Made by a program: the position numbers and the translations under genes. This document shows positions 10,240 to 21,599 of a stretch of DNA of 64,000 nt, piece after piece (the first letter of the stretch is position 1; each line of letters starts with the position of its first letter). Origin of the DNA: Parelaphostrongylus tenuis (taxonomy: Eukaryota > Nematoda > Chromadorea > Rhabditida > Metastrongylidae); contig JAHQIW010000634.1 of NCBI GenBank assembly GCA_019055375.1, positions 163,303 through 227,302 on the forward strand, read 5' to 3'. Under the pieces are notes generated by a model, which was not told the DNA's origin, searched no databases, and saw nothing but the letters and a program-made list of their open reading frames with translations.

Positions 10240-12600
10240 GCCGAAGAATCATCTACGGGAAAAATTGCTTAATCAATGACGACACGTAAACAAAGCAGTA
10301 GAACGAGGAGTCACAGAATACTGAATGAAGGATGGAAAACGGAATGTGCAAACACGCAGGCACAAAGTGCCAGAAAAGATGTTTAGCACAAGAAGAGTCT
10401 AAGAAATGAGTTGCAGTGACAAAAGGTGATCAAAGTAGGAGGGAGGAGGGAGGGTTAAGACCAAAGGGCGACAGCATAATAAGGAGCATGCTACCCACTG
10501 TATAAGCGCCTCGAGCGACGTAGAGCCCGGGTGGGGTATGGGGAGGGGTTCGAGTACACTGAACGGGTCTTCCAGAAGGAGGAGCAGTGTGCGACGTTGA
10601 GGCCGGCTTACGACTTGGGAGACGGGTTTAGGTGTCAGGTAAAGCAAATATTGTCCTCCTACGTGACCCTAAAAAGTGCACACCATATCCTGACTAGTGA
10701 TTGGTGTACGCAATATCTGACATCACGCACGGTAGTACGAGGAGAGCGAGGCAGAAGGGAGAAAGGCAGAGCACGTGGCTATGTGGCGTACGGTGGGCCT
10801 CAAAGCAAGCAAGAAAAGATTTGAAATAGTGATATTATCAATGTAGAAAACGAACGAAATAGAGAGAGCAGTAAGAGAAGTTTTTAGCACTCTCGTCCCA
10901 CATGAGATGCTACTTTGCATTAGGTATACAGTAGGCACGTTGCCGCAAAGGGAACAGTGGAATTTGCTCCTGTTGCATCTGCGCCCAAGCGTCCCACTGC
11001 CGAAGAACTGTGAGTACGGTGAGTTGCGCGTTGATGCGCTGGTCGAGGAACCTTTAGGTGTTTGCCAGGCGATGTATGTTTTGGCTTCATATGGAGTTTA
11101 TCCTGTGCTGGGGGCTTTCAGCTAAGTGCCCCGGTCTGCCAACTAATGCAAGTTGGACTTTCTACTTCTGGTTAGGCTGCATTTTGGGGTGAGGATCGGT
11201 CAGTTCTCCTGAAAACCACGCTGTTCCTAGATTGGCTGATTAACCCGAAAATGGAATAGTCCTTTGATGACTAATGCGATCGATGCAGACAGCGATACGG
11301 GCGATGGAATTGATCCATATAAACAGCAATCTGAAATTCATACATATCACTACAATAGTAACATAACAATAATATATATATCTTTCATTTCGAGGTGTTT
11401 TCATAAGACCATAGCTCAAATTTTAATATTCTGATAATCATTATTTGAGCCACGCATGTCATTTGGTCTGTCAAACAGGGCTGACTTATAGAGCCCGATA
11501 CACGTGTTTCGATCTTGCGATCTCGTCAGTCGGGCAGTTACCCTTTCTCGTCTTTTGCCAATCCTGTGTGGGTGCTCCAGTCTTCACACTAAGAGTTAGC
11601 GACAACGAACGCTTTACACTCTATGTCCAGTGAAATTATCACAGAACACAGAGCGTTGTACACTCGAATGTTCCTGGCTAGTTTAATTAATATATCATAT
11701 CTTTCGTTTCGAGTGCTTTCTTGAGACCACAGCTCAATTTTTAATATGCCGGATAATTATTTTCATTTATTTACTTGGATTATAATAGAACGCTAACTCT
11801 TAGTGTGGGGAATGGAGCACCCACACAGGATTGGCAAAATGACGAGAAGGGGTAACTGCCCGACTGACCAGATCGCAAGATCGAATCACGTGTTATCCGG
11901 CTCTATAAGTCAGCCTCTTGATAGACCACTGACATGCGCTGGCTCTGACAAAAAATTATCAAACAATAATATAGAGAACGTGACTGGAGTTTCGATCTGT
12001 GGAACGATAATATGAAAGTAATGAGTGCTAATCTATATATTGAGTGCTGAGCGGGTGAAGCCTGAGTAAGCGGCGGACCCTGAGCAGCGTTTATGTTTGC
12101 CACGGAAAAATAAGAACACCGACTGTGGGAAGCAGTATGTGCTTGCATCGGCATTGTCCGGTGCGAGCACATGCATATATGACTGGAAACCCATTTCCCA
12201 CGGTGGCAGGTCAGACCGAACCCAATTTAGATCGGACCGCCGCTGCCGTCTGAGCTCCACTTTCACTGAGATTTGCCCCATGAAGGACAAATAATGAAGA
12301 AGCAGATTGAAACAAACAAAAAAAAAACTATTAGGATGATATCGACGAATCGCAATGAGAGTTAGGAACGACCGCTCAAGGACAAGCGATTTCAGGAAAT
12401 GCCTGCTGCCGTCGGTGCCGCGAAAGCTCTGCCCACCAACACTAAGAGTTGCCGTAATCAGGGAATCTGCTTGGGACCAGCATGCCTGTGTTTTCTGGAG
12501 AAATAGCAACTATACTAGTCACCATGACTGCTATATGACTAGTTACAATGGAAAGGTTGTAATCATCGCAGGAAATAATTGCCACACGGATTTTCACAGA
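10240..12600 (+). repeat. long dispersed repeat E, copy 1 (interrupted)
   Basis: The whole stretch except 11377-11961 aligns with 22585-24600, in the same order. Shared landmarks include GAGGAGAGCG..GGCAG, TAGAAAACGAACSAAATAGA, a GGAATAGTCCTT block, CCATATAAACA and CACCGAC.GTGGGAAGCAGT. No transposase or reverse-transcriptase motif is visible, and I find no terminal repeats. A 158-codon minus frame inside it (12033-12509) is not conserved as a frame in copy 2. It may be a non-autonomous element or an old segmental repeat. Confidence 0.6.
11365..11973. mobile_element. fold-back element C1 with 12-bp target duplication
   Basis: The insertion (11377-11961) is bounded by the direct repeat AACAATAATATA at 11365-11376 and 11962-11973, and repeat E copy 2 has the uninterrupted site. 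Inside are two inverted arms of about 160 bases (11441-11607 and 11790-11955). They share GAGCC..GCATGTCA, GGCTGACTTATAGAGCC, CAGTCGGGCAGTTACC and CACACTAAGAGTTAGCG. A block near 11381 (CTTTCATTTCGAG) is repeated directly near 11700 (CTTTCGTTTCGAG). No protein is encoded. Confidence 0.7.
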
Positions 12601-12604
12601 TAGT

Positions 12605-12660
12605 GAATGACGCTTGGGTGGATTTAACGCGGGTTCAATTTCTGCCTGAGGTTCAGTTTT
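12605..12660 (+). repeat. fragment of MITE family B tRNA-like core
   Basis: AACGCGGGTTCAATTTCTGCC resembles the B-box region of the MITE family at 31861-31890 (AACGCGGGTTCGCTTCTTGCC). Only this short piece is present, directly abutting the FB2 element. Confidence 0.35.
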
Positions 12661-12679
12661 GATGTTATAGTATACCCGA

Positions 12680-12912
12680 TGATGTGGAGTGTTGTGCAAA
12701 ACATTTGAGTCAGGTGGGACTTGAGCCCGCATTTTACCCAACGGGGGCGTGCTCTGTCCTCTGCACCAACGATGCCTGTTTTGACACCACTCCTTCTACG
12801 CTACAACGCACCTGTCTGCCACTATCCCACCGTCAATCGCTTGAATTATATGAAATTGAGGTTCAAGCTGCGCTTGACGCAAATGTTTTGCACATCACTC
12901 TACATCAATGGG
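12680..12912. mobile_element. tRNA-like fold-back element FB2, copy 1
   Basis: The left end on the minus strand and the right end on the plus strand both read outwards to the tail TTTGCACATCAC..ATCA. The left arm carries a tRNA-like core on the minus strand whose B-box region reads as GGGACTTGAG on plus. The centre (GTTTTGAC..TTCTAC, then CAACGCACCTGTCTGCC) aligns with the centre of the element at 16736-17065, so both belong to one family. It is non-coding. Confidence 0.5.
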
Positions 12913-13335
12913 TCTATCTGTGACATCATACCATTGCTGGAAGCGGTTAGATAGAAAGGGATTCCGAATTTGCAAAGTCTTCTTACAAGTATTTATAGAT
13001 GTGCACATAGACTCATTAGATTGTGTACTAGAATATTATTGAAAATGGCCCATGAAAGGAAGTGTTGACATATTCCAGTTACATAAGCATGATTGGATTT
13101 TCAGCAAGAGTGCACTACAGTAAACCACATGTGAAAATTTTCTCAGGTATTAGAAATTTGCCACGAATGCCATCTGAGCTTTGTTCCAATTTTTACTGAT
13201 TACTAAAGTGCGAAGTAAGTGGATACCTATCAGCACTTCTTGTTAGGAGATAGGAGACATTGTACCTACTAACTTAGATACTTAGATGGCCTGTCTTCAC
13301 TAGTTGTGCGGACCCCAGCACATATTCTAAATGGT

Positions 13336-14572
13336 ATATTGCTGGTGATCGTGTGGATGTGGTCCATATTCATCCACACGATCACAAGACTCATTGAAGT
13401 TTCGCGAGAGTACAAACAACCACTCTGTCTCACTTTTATCGATCTGAAAAAAGCCTTTGATTCAGTGGAAACAGAAGCGGTTATAGAGGCTCTGGATAAC
13501 CAGGGCGTCCCTACTCGGTACATAATGATCCTTCGTGAGCTTTATAAAGATTTCACGACCAGAATATCTCCATTCTACAACAATATCACCATTGACTTAA
13601 GAAGAGGGGTTCGACAAGGCGACACAATTTCGCCAAAACTATTCACTGCCACCCTACAAAACGTCATACGAACATTAGAATGGGACGAAATGGGAGTGAA
13701 AATTGACGGTCGACAATTAAACCATCTTCGCTTTGCTGACGATATCGTTCTCATAACACCAAACATCAGCCAAGCGGAACGAATGTTGACTGATTTCGAT
13801 AACGCCTGTGGAAAGATCGGTCTTCAACTGAATCTAACGAAAACAATGTTCATGAGGAACGGATGGATTTCTAATGCCCCATTCACGCTCAACGGAACGA
13901 CAATTTCCGAATGCTCCAGTTACATCTATCTAGGTCGTGAAATCAACATGATGAACGACCTAGCCCCAGAGTTGAGCAGGAGGAAACGAGCGGCTTGGGG
14001 AACGTTTAAGAGCATCGAAGATGTAGTGAAGAGGACAAAGAACATCCGACTCCGTGCCCACCTTTTCGACTCGACAATTATCCCTGCCCTAACGTATGCA
14101 GCAGAAACCTGGTCGCTACGTAAGCAGGATGAAAGATCACTTGCCGTTATCGAACGCGCAGTCGAAAGGTCGATGCTAGGAGTATCTCGTATTTCGCAAA
14201 TGAGACAAAGGATCCGAACTTCCGACCTACGTCAACGATCGAAAATCAGAGACGCCGTTCTACACGCCAGGATATCGAAAATAAGGTGGGCCGGACACGT
14301 GATGCGCTTCAACGACAACCGATGGACGAGAGCCGTTACCGACTGGATTCCTCGGGACGTCAAGCGCTCTAAAGGAAGACCACTGACCCGTTGGTCCGAT
14401 TTCTTCACGAAAGCGATGGAAGAAAGATATGATGCTCAGCGAATTCCTAGAGCAAGGAGGACCCACTGGGCTACTCTTGCACGCGATAGGGAAAAATGGA
14501 AGAGTTGCTGGTACCCGCTCGTGTCACTCGACGATCAACGGGACGACAGGTGATACAGGTGATATTGCTGGT
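13336..14572 (+). mobile_element. RTE-class non-LTR retrotransposon, 5' truncated with inverted 5' end
   Basis: The 11-base direct repeat ATATTGCTGGT at 13336-13346 and 14562-14572 flanks the insertion. At the left junction, 13345-13364 is the reverse complement of the sequence that would encode DHIHTIT in the element, immediately followed by the same coding sequence in sense from about 13366. This gives a 14-base hairpin arm pair, 13345-13358 and 13372-13385. The 3' end is a short tandem tail of ACAGGTGAT units, typical of RTE elements. The endonuclease and N-terminal part of the reverse transcriptase are absent. It was generated by target-primed reverse transcription in trans. Confidence 0.9.
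13367..14553 (+). CDS. reverse transcriptase C-terminal half (RTE), open
   Basis: An uninterrupted frame; counted from 13306 it is 415 codons, the first ~20 of which are junction DNA. It contains RT motif A FIDLKKAFDS (residues 44-53), the RQGDTISPKLF block (about 103-113), and the catalytic FADD box (residues 143-146, 13732-13743). It ends with the RTE C-terminal region, including KIRWAGHVMRFNDNRWTR and KGRPLTRWSDFF, then a stop. Full RTE proteins begin with an apurinic-type endonuclease, which is missing here, so the frame is not an autonomous gene. The lack of stops suggests recent insertion. There is no promoter of its own. Confidence 0.9.
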
Positions 14573-14574
14573 CG

Positions 14575-15500
14575 TGTATATGATATTCCTTGGGTTCCTG
14601 ACGCAACCTTGTAAGGGCGTTTTCAGGTCCTCACGATGTTGTTTCCAAGGAATGGATTTCGGCGATGGATCGTTAGCCGGGCTTCTTATTTATTCCTTCG
14701 AAGATGGTGTTAGGCCAAAATTAAAAGCAGAAGTAGGAAAGAGAATCATCTGACCGTTTACAGATGATGTAAAGGTCGAAATCCATTGTTGTCACAAGTG
14801 CGCCATAGAACACCTCTGAAAACTAACAATTCACTTGTCCACACAACACTTCATTTTGCTAAACGGTTCGATTGACAGAGAAGTGTGTACATTATAGTCT
14901 TATCACAGAAATGAACGCTATATTGCGATATATGGTGAAGTCGCTCACATGGAATAAAAAGCGAGGTTAGAAAAGAAGGGCACTGCATTTTGTTTTTTCA
15001 GGAAAGCAGCTAGTGACGTTAATGGATCATTTACTTCACGTCTACCTTTTGATCTGAAGATCATCCTTTGCTGTTGAGATCTGAGTATAACGCTTCAAAC
15101 GCGTCCGGGATATTATGCACTAACCAACGAGGGTTTGAATGACTTCAAGTGAAGCCATGGTAGATTTTCTTATTTTTGATGAAGAGGGCTTGCAAGAGCT
15201 TACTATTTGATGTCCCATTGTACTCAGTTGCCTCGAGATTGTTCCGCCAATTTGATGTGTCCTTAGTCTTTTGGGCACGACCACTGACTTACAGCAGGCT
15301 GCGTTATTCGTGACTAGAGCGCGATTTTCGCTGTGTAATCGGGAATTTTTTTCTTCTTAAAAGCGAATTTTTTCGGCTACTCTCATGCTCTTATTTCCTC
15401 GTGTTCTTCTGTGCACTTTCGCGCACTTTTCCGTTAGACAATACGGGAAGAAGAAGCAATCTCATTCGCCGGACAGAACTTTTCGTAATAGTGGTAGTAA
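14575..15500. other. no gene recognised
   Basis: Intergenic sequence after the RTE insertion. Short frames only, none recognisable. Confidence 0.35.
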
Positions 15501-15504
15501 TTAT

Positions 15505-15630
15505 TGAAGGCTGTACTCGCAGCTGCCGATATTTTGCAGATTGCGATAAGAAGCACGCTGGCCACCGTGCTCGAAACAGGCCACCACTAAGAATGACAGT
15601 TGAGAGAAGAAGAATGAAAAATGTACTGGG
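15505..15630 (+). repeat. dispersed repeat L, copy 1
   Basis: It aligns with 26235-26375: TGTACTCGCAGCTGCCGATA here and TGTATTCGCAGCTGCCGATA there, then CACC(A)..TAGAATG/..GAGAAGAAG..ATGAAAA(A)TGTACTGG. In the second copy this sequence directly follows the C-terminus of a retrotransposon, so it may be the 3' untranslated region of that element. Confidence 0.4.
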
Positions 15631-15749
15631 ATCCGCATATTTTGTGAAAACGGGCAGTCAGGATATCTAGGCAGGTATTATCGAAAGCCTAAGTCTCTCT
15701 GACTAATGCCCTACGTAGCCGTTTTTGGTAAAGTCCTTATTAACGTTTC

Positions 15750-16300
15750 ATCAAAAGGAAAACACCTGTGTTTCACACGCGCATATTTCTCGCAGCGCAG
15801 AGCTTCTCTTTTAGACTATCAGTGACTACTCGATATCTTAAAATTGGAGGATTTCAGCTCTACGTTTATTTTCTGGAAAGCGTTTCTTAGCAGTATAGCA
15901 AGGAAAAAACATTGAGTTACACATACGGACATTTGCTCTCGAATAATCTACGGCCCGAGAGAAGGTTGCAGGAAGGGGCATGCCTACAGTTTCAGCACGG
16001 CGATCAATCGATAGCGCTTAGAAGGCTCTCGTGTGATGTGTGATTTTTTTTATTCAATTGCGTTTTTTTTCTCCGCTTCGAAAAAATCCTAGCTAGAGCG
16101 TATGACACTGACTATACAAAATCTCTTCTACAAGTTCATGTGCTCTTCGTGTTCCCATCGAAGTAATAGTAAAATTGTACAGTGAACGCAAAACATAATT
16201 TTTTTTCGAATTTTACAGCGTTATAATAAGATGCTTTGAAAAATAGCTAAGTAACACGATAGTCATAGATTTGAGACTTCAAATTATTCTCTTAAAAAAA
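15750..16300 (+). repeat. AT-rich dispersed repeat F, copy 2
   Basis: It shares ordered blocks with 3000-3830 and 34610-35130: GTGTTTCACACGCGCAT, ACGTTTATTTTCTGGAAA, ACAAGTTCATGTGCTCTTC and TTTACAGCG. AT-rich and non-coding. Confidence 0.4.
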
Positions 16301-16735
16301 AACTAAAACCAAAACTCTTATGAAAAGTTTTTGTCCAGCAAAAGTGATCGTTTCTTCAACTCGACTGTCGAAAGGAGAAGAACTTACTTTTTCATTTATG
16401 TTGTATTTACATAAGCCATCCACGCTTGTAGATAAAAAGCTCGCGCACTGTGTGGTCATACTTTTGTTAGCATTCAGCGAGTTATAATAAGTTGTATAAA
16501 GGATATTCTGGTAACAACCTTTCATTTTTGATATCCTTATATTGTATACATGCCAAAAAGCCGTAGGAGTGAAGAAACAGAAAACAGTAAATATTTTGTC
16601 AAAAATGATACCGCACACTTTCTTGTGCTATTTTTTTTGCTGTGGACTAGTTTTGAAAGATTTCTTATAGACTGTCAAATAGAATTCTTTTTTATTTGAC
16701 CGCTTTGAGCAGTGGCGGGATGTTATAATTATACT

Positions 16736-17065
16736 CAACGACGTAGAGTGATGTACAAACTTTCGCGCCGGGCGGGACTCGAACATGTATCCTATTCTAT
16801 CTGGGTGCGTGCTCTAACCTGTTGTACTACTGAGTTTTGACCATCACTTTTTCTAAAATACGACGCAACTATCTGCCAGCAACAAACTGTGAAGGTTTGG
16901 CCCAGGTAGTTGGTGTAGACACAAAGATGCGTTTTAGCTGAGTAAGAGTCGTAGATAAAGCAGGCGTCAGTAATGCAACGTGTAAGGGCAGCCGCCTTTG
17001 GATAGAGTGAGATGCCGGTTCGAGTTCCGCCTAACATGAAAATTATGTACATTACTCTTCTTCAC
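16736..17065. mobile_element. tRNA-like fold-back element FB2, copy 2
   Basis: The outer ends are inverted: GTGATGTACAAACTTTCG on the left and GAAAATTATGTACATTACTC on the right. Immediately inside each end is a tRNA-like segment with a B box (GTTCGAGTCCCG on the minus strand at left, GGTTCGAGTTCCGCC on plus at right). On the minus strand the left unit also has an A-box-like GGTTAGAGCACGC. The layout is two tRNA-like units head to head. It is the best preserved FB2 copy. It is unlikely to be a functional tRNA, since no acceptor stem closes properly. Confidence 0.6.
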
Positions 17066-18900
17066 TGAATATTGAAGAGTAAAAATAATAACACCAAAAA
17101 ATTCTCTATGGAGTAACGTGGAGGAGAGATCAACACATCCTTTCCCGGTAGCTTGTATCACTAACTACTCGAAATAAAGACTGCTCATCGTGCACACTTA
17201 ACAGGGGCTCGCGGCATGTCCCAGTCTTACATAAAGGGTTGACACAGCTCCTAAAGGGATTTTTAGTTAAAATTGCCGCTTCTCGAGCTATGACATCGCC
17301 ACTAAAAATTTAGCGAAAATCCAAGCAAATACGAAGCAGCTTATACGATGTACTCAGAAGGTCACTCGTTTTCTATTCGTTTGCACAGCCTATTGAGAGA
17401 ACCTTCGTGGAGTCCAAGCACGCTAATTTATTTTCTCATTTTCTCAGCTGTCAAATGAGTAGTTTAGATATAGTGAAAATCCTTATTCCGGCGAAAGAGA
17501 AAAAGAAACTGATTGCTCGCTATACTCCGCGCCCTCAAATGATTAGATTTTCCGCCCAAGCCGCCGTATATTCTCGCGTGAAATTTTATGCAAGCTGTTG
17601 TACTACTTTCCAATATACTAAAACACTTGTGAAAGTGACACTATCGCTTCCATGAGTAGTCTCTTTGAAAACTGCATACACTTGCTATATGCACCTCTAC
17701 ATGCTCCTACTGTACAGGTCGTTATGCCATCTTTACAGACAGCCCTATCAGAACGACTTACTGGAAGACTTTCTAGAATCTCCTGATATTGACTGCAGTT
17801 CCCTTCGTCAAATTTCCGCCTGTCGTAAAGTGAACATAAGCAGCGCAAATAGTCATCATGTCAGTGTTGCGTTGCATCGTGGTAGTGTTAGCTCAGAACT
17901 AACTCGTTTAGTACTATAGGCTCAACTGTTGCCGTCATATTGTCAAATTCTTGCATTGCTCTCAATATGACGCTGTTAATAGGTCACGCTGTTATCTCAA
18001 GCTCGAGAAATTGTTCTTTGACAATATTAATGAAAGTCCTGCGCAGCAAATTGGTAGAAAATCGAGCACTTTGTCTGAAAAAAGCATTTAATCGGGGCGA
18101 GCAGTGATGTTCAAGTGGAGAATGTCTGAGTGTCTATAATCCTAATTATATAATAAAAATTGCACGCCACATGTGTAGCGAGTCAGCGCAATCAATCGAT
18201 AGTCGTGGTTAAACGACGGGCAACTCCCCTGCCACCCCTCCCCAACCTACAAATTAGCCGAAAAACAAGTGCCCGCGTGGATGAACTAACTATTATTTTC
18301 CCTGCTAGACTGCAGTGAAACTGCTTTTTAGTTAATAAGCACAAAATTCTAATTGCGGAAACGTACGATACAGACTGGTTACTCATAATCCAGAGAGCAT
18401 TTTGTCCTGTGAGAGGTATGCGTGTGTGGAATGCAAATGTTTTCTTCTTGTTACAGCGCTGAAAAGAGGCTTTATCAAGAAACTATCAATTAGCGCAATA
18501 GCCAAAGACTTAAACATTTGAAGGATAACTAAGAATGTAAGAGAAAGTCTATGTCTAGCGAGAGAACTATTTTTTCATTTGTTCTCTAATAACACGAAAG
18601 GCTCCTTGCTTTTTCAAGACATTGATCTCCCCCATTACTAAAGGCATCGATTTGACGAGAACTGTGACCACGCGGGCTTACAGCTCAGATAACGTAATTT
18701 TCAAACAATTAACAACTGCACGTTTATGTCCATAGATCCTTTCGAACTAAATTCCTTTATAACTACACGTTCAAGAATACTGTATATATACGGATCCAGC
18801 TATTGAAGGTCGAACTGACTATTTTTAATACCTAAACGACGCAACGCAGCTACTTATGTCACTTAGGTATTGGAAACATCTGGGCATACTTAGAGTAGTG
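17066..18900. other. no gene recognised; weak repeat F block
   Basis: An 82-codon plus frame at 17407-17655 has no recognisable domain. At 18420-18560 a block ending TTACAGCGCTGAAAAG and GCCAAAGACTTAAACATTT resembles repeat F. Otherwise nothing is seen. Confidence 0.3.
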
Positions 18901-18954
18901 ATAGAGGTGATCTTGAAGCAAACATAATTGATCAGCCGATGATCGCTTGTTCAA

Positions 18955-19185
18955 TCTCACGTTCAAGGCTCACCATCCTTCCAACCTTCGGAATCGGCGA
19001 GATCGTGGAAATTCTGCGTGAGGATTGCAACACCAACTCAATCATCGTTAGGCCACTGTGAGTCATTCATAAAGGCCAGATATGTATTCGGAAGCCCCAA
19101 GCAATGCTAGGTAATGACGAGTGCATGACTATTTTCTAAAAGATTGATCAACGCGAAGGAATTTACTGCTTTTACTGGATGAACT
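18955..19185 (+). repeat. SINE-A, diverged copy
   Basis: The B-box region GTTCAATCTCACG is followed by GGCTCACCATCC, GAGTCATTCATAAAGGCCAG and GATTGATCAACGCGAAGG, in SINE-A order. The A-box half is not preserved. As at 1725, repeat J follows downstream. Confidence 0.5.
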
Positions 19186-19244
19186 TATCAAAGAGGTAGC
19201 TGCAAAAACGAAACTAATGATTGTATTGCAAACATTTTGACCTT

Positions 19245-19300
19245 TCTAGGCTCTGAAGAAGGCGAACTGCCGAAACGTCAGCTATCGAATAAAGTTTAAT
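19245..19300 (+). repeat. short dispersed motif K
   Basis: CTGAAGAAGGCGAACTGCCG followed by AAACGTCAGC. The reverse complement or a near copy occurs at 24820-24845 and 61285-61330, and a degenerate one near 38900. It probably marks an end of a DNA transposon family. Confidence 0.35.
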
Positions 19301-19379
19301 GTACATCTCGTGTTCTGCTCAAAGAAGAAATCAAGAATAATTATTTGTCTCCAGGGCGAACTTTAGTGAAGTAGTACCA

Positions 19380-19620
19380 AGTGATACATGTTCACTATCT
19401 GCCGTAATCCATTGACTGAAAAATTGGTGATAACACGATTTAAACGTGCTATCACCAAACACAACATCTTACATGGGCCATTAATGAAGCGGGCGACACT
19501 GCCGAAATCTACGTATGGCTCTGTCGTAACGGCGTGGTAAGGCTTTGAACATTCTAACACACTATACCCAAGATAAGTGCTCTTAGTTACTACTGTGTTG
19601 GTTCCGCAGCATTTTTTAAC
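19380..19620 (+). repeat. dispersed repeat J, copy 2
   Basis: It aligns with 1970-2200. Non-coding. It lies directly downstream of motif K and a diverged SINE-A. Confidence 0.4.
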
Positions 19621-19934
19621 CAGCAATATGGTGCAAAATAACCTTTCTAAGATGGCTTGTGTTGTTTATCCCACTGTGAATTTCTTTTGCTCATTTCAGC
19701 CAGTGTCCTACAATTGCACGTTGAATAAATTGGAATGAGTTCTATCCTGGAATTAACAAAAGCCCAACATGTATAGCGGAAAATTATTCATTCTACTATA
19801 AGACGGCCACTAAGGTGATCACGTAACGGGTCACGATTTTAGGCAACTTCGCATCATTAGCCTGATATGGTGCTTGATTTGAGGCAGACAGTTGTCCGCA
19901 ATTAAAAAAATAACATAATTTCTTATTGAAGCTA

Positions 19935-20130
19935 GTTTATGGGGCTCCATGGCCAAGAGGTTGTAATGGGCGTCGCGGCGAGTGCCGAGCTGATTATTGC
20001 ACGGCAACACTCTTCGGCGCTCAACAATAAACGCTTTGAGGAACACCTCACCCAGGCAATCCTCTCGATTACACGTACGCGCACAAAAGCAGCTTTTTAC
20101 GTTGTTCAAGAACATTACAAAAAAATTGTC
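19935..20130 (+). repeat. SINE-D, diverged copy
   Basis: The head CATGGCCAAGAGGTTGTAAT corresponds to the tRNA-like A-box segment of SINE-D (CGTGGTCAAGTGGTTGCGAT at 56732), followed by CGTCGCGGCGAGTGC. The 3' part ends in TTGTTCAAGAACATTAC. Confidence 0.5.
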
Positions 20131-20185
20131 TACTGGAAGCACTAGAATCAGCGTGATCGCTGGTTTGACCTTTTGACTTTGACAG

Positions 20186-20625
20186 ACCTTGTACCAGCTA
20201 CGACACACAACTTACACCTAGAATGCAAGCTTCACGTAGTTCTTATTAGTGTCGTCGGGTTCATTCAACTATTTTGATGCGACGATTCACCGCCCAGTAG
20301 TGTAGAATGGTGCCTTCGACATGTTAAGTTTTGTCGTCGAGTTTATTTATCTTTAGTGATTTTATGCTGTTTTTTCGTGGTGTTGTTCTTAGCAGTTCTA
20401 CAGGTCTCTGGGCTGGATCGTTTATCATCACAAACAAGCAACATGAATTCACGATGAAGATAGATGAGCCCGACAACACTACTAAGAATATGTGGAAGCT
20501 TATCTTCTAGATGACTGGGCGGCGTGTTATCCGACTAAAATAGTTGGATTAACCCTACGACACTCTTAAGAGCCATGTGAAGCTTGCATTCTAGATGTAA
20601 GTTGTGTATCGTAGTTGGTAAAGGG
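20186..20625. repeat. long inverted repeat G with a third internal arm
   Basis: The left arm 20186-20300 (ACACACAACTTACACCTAGA, AATGCAAGCTTCAC, AACTATTTTGATGCGA) is the imperfect reverse complement of 20505-20625. A further inverted piece at about 20470-20520 (CCCGACAACACTACTAAGAA) also pairs with the left arm. The central loop is about 170-200 bases. No coding frame is recognisable. It is a fold-back type repeat. Confidence 0.55.
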
Positions 20626-20959
20626 TTTGTGGAAGACAAAGTATTAATCTCACTCCAGGTTAACTATATATCCCCAGTCTTTACGCGTAGAGCAATATTG
20701 CACAATTCTTGTAGGAAAAGACCTATTTCTGCTACACAAAATTAGGCAAGCTTATGTGGTGTATTCTAGAGTACTTCATAAGGGTTACTGTGGTATTTGA
20801 GAAAGAGTTACCTGTAACGACCATTAGAACAACCTTATTCATTAAGAGTACAAAAAATCTCAAATGTTGTGTGAACCCTTGCGCATATCTAGTATGCAAA
20901 TACATAGCAGCGATTTGAAAGGGAAAGTAGTCGAATCCGCAACACAAGTTCAGACGCGT

Positions 20960-21580
20960 TATTAATTGAGTCAAAATGAGTTGAGGCAATCTCTATTCTG
21001 GAACCCTTGGCAATGAAGTCGATATGATGGGATTACAAAGACACACCAGAAAAATGAATGAGTTTGGCAAGTGATTCAGATCAGTACGGTTGTGAAAGAA
21101 GAAAGAACAACGAAACGCTTAACGATTGAACAATTTGTGGATTGGTTTACTTTCGTTGGCTTTCTGTCGATAATAAATTAGCAAGACAATGATTTATGCA
21201 AATTTTGGGATTTGGTAGTTCAAAATGCTGCTCCGTTTTTGAAATGTGGAAAATGCTGTGTTTTTTATAAAACTGCTCCTTGCTATTATTTGTCGGATTT
21301 GCGAAATGCAAAATTTTATTTTGTAATGCTCGAATACAGAATATTTTATATTTATCACCTTACCATGTGGGTTCTTCTGCAGGGGTGGTCTGCAGCCGGA
21401 ACTCTTCCCCCCCCTCAAACCTATGCTTGGCTGCGAGAGAGACTTTTTAAATCCGCGACAGTACTCAGACACTTTGCTGTACTTCTCTAAGGTGATATAC
21501 GGAACATACTAGTTCCTGGCGGAAAATTGAACGAAGGTTAATAGAAGTGTGGATGTTTTTGCAGATCTTAAGAGAAGGTG
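20960..21580 (+). repeat. dispersed repeat M, copy 1 (uninterrupted)
   Basis: It aligns with 25480-25770 and then 26430-26620, the second copy having been split by inserted elements. Shared blocks: AAATGAAT..GTAGACAA-type, TTGATCTGCGAAGTGAAAA versus TCGGATTTGCGAAATGCAAA, TGGTCTGCA, AAATCCGYGACA and AATAGAAGTGTGGATG. No protein recognised. Confidence 0.5.
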
Positions 21581-21599
21581 GAGTTGAGAGACGAAGTTT

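Noticed and set aside
12033..12509. 158-codon minus-strand open frame
   Set aside because: It lies wholly within repeat E, and the homologous DNA at 24.0-24.5 kb does not keep the frame. Composition is not like a protein.
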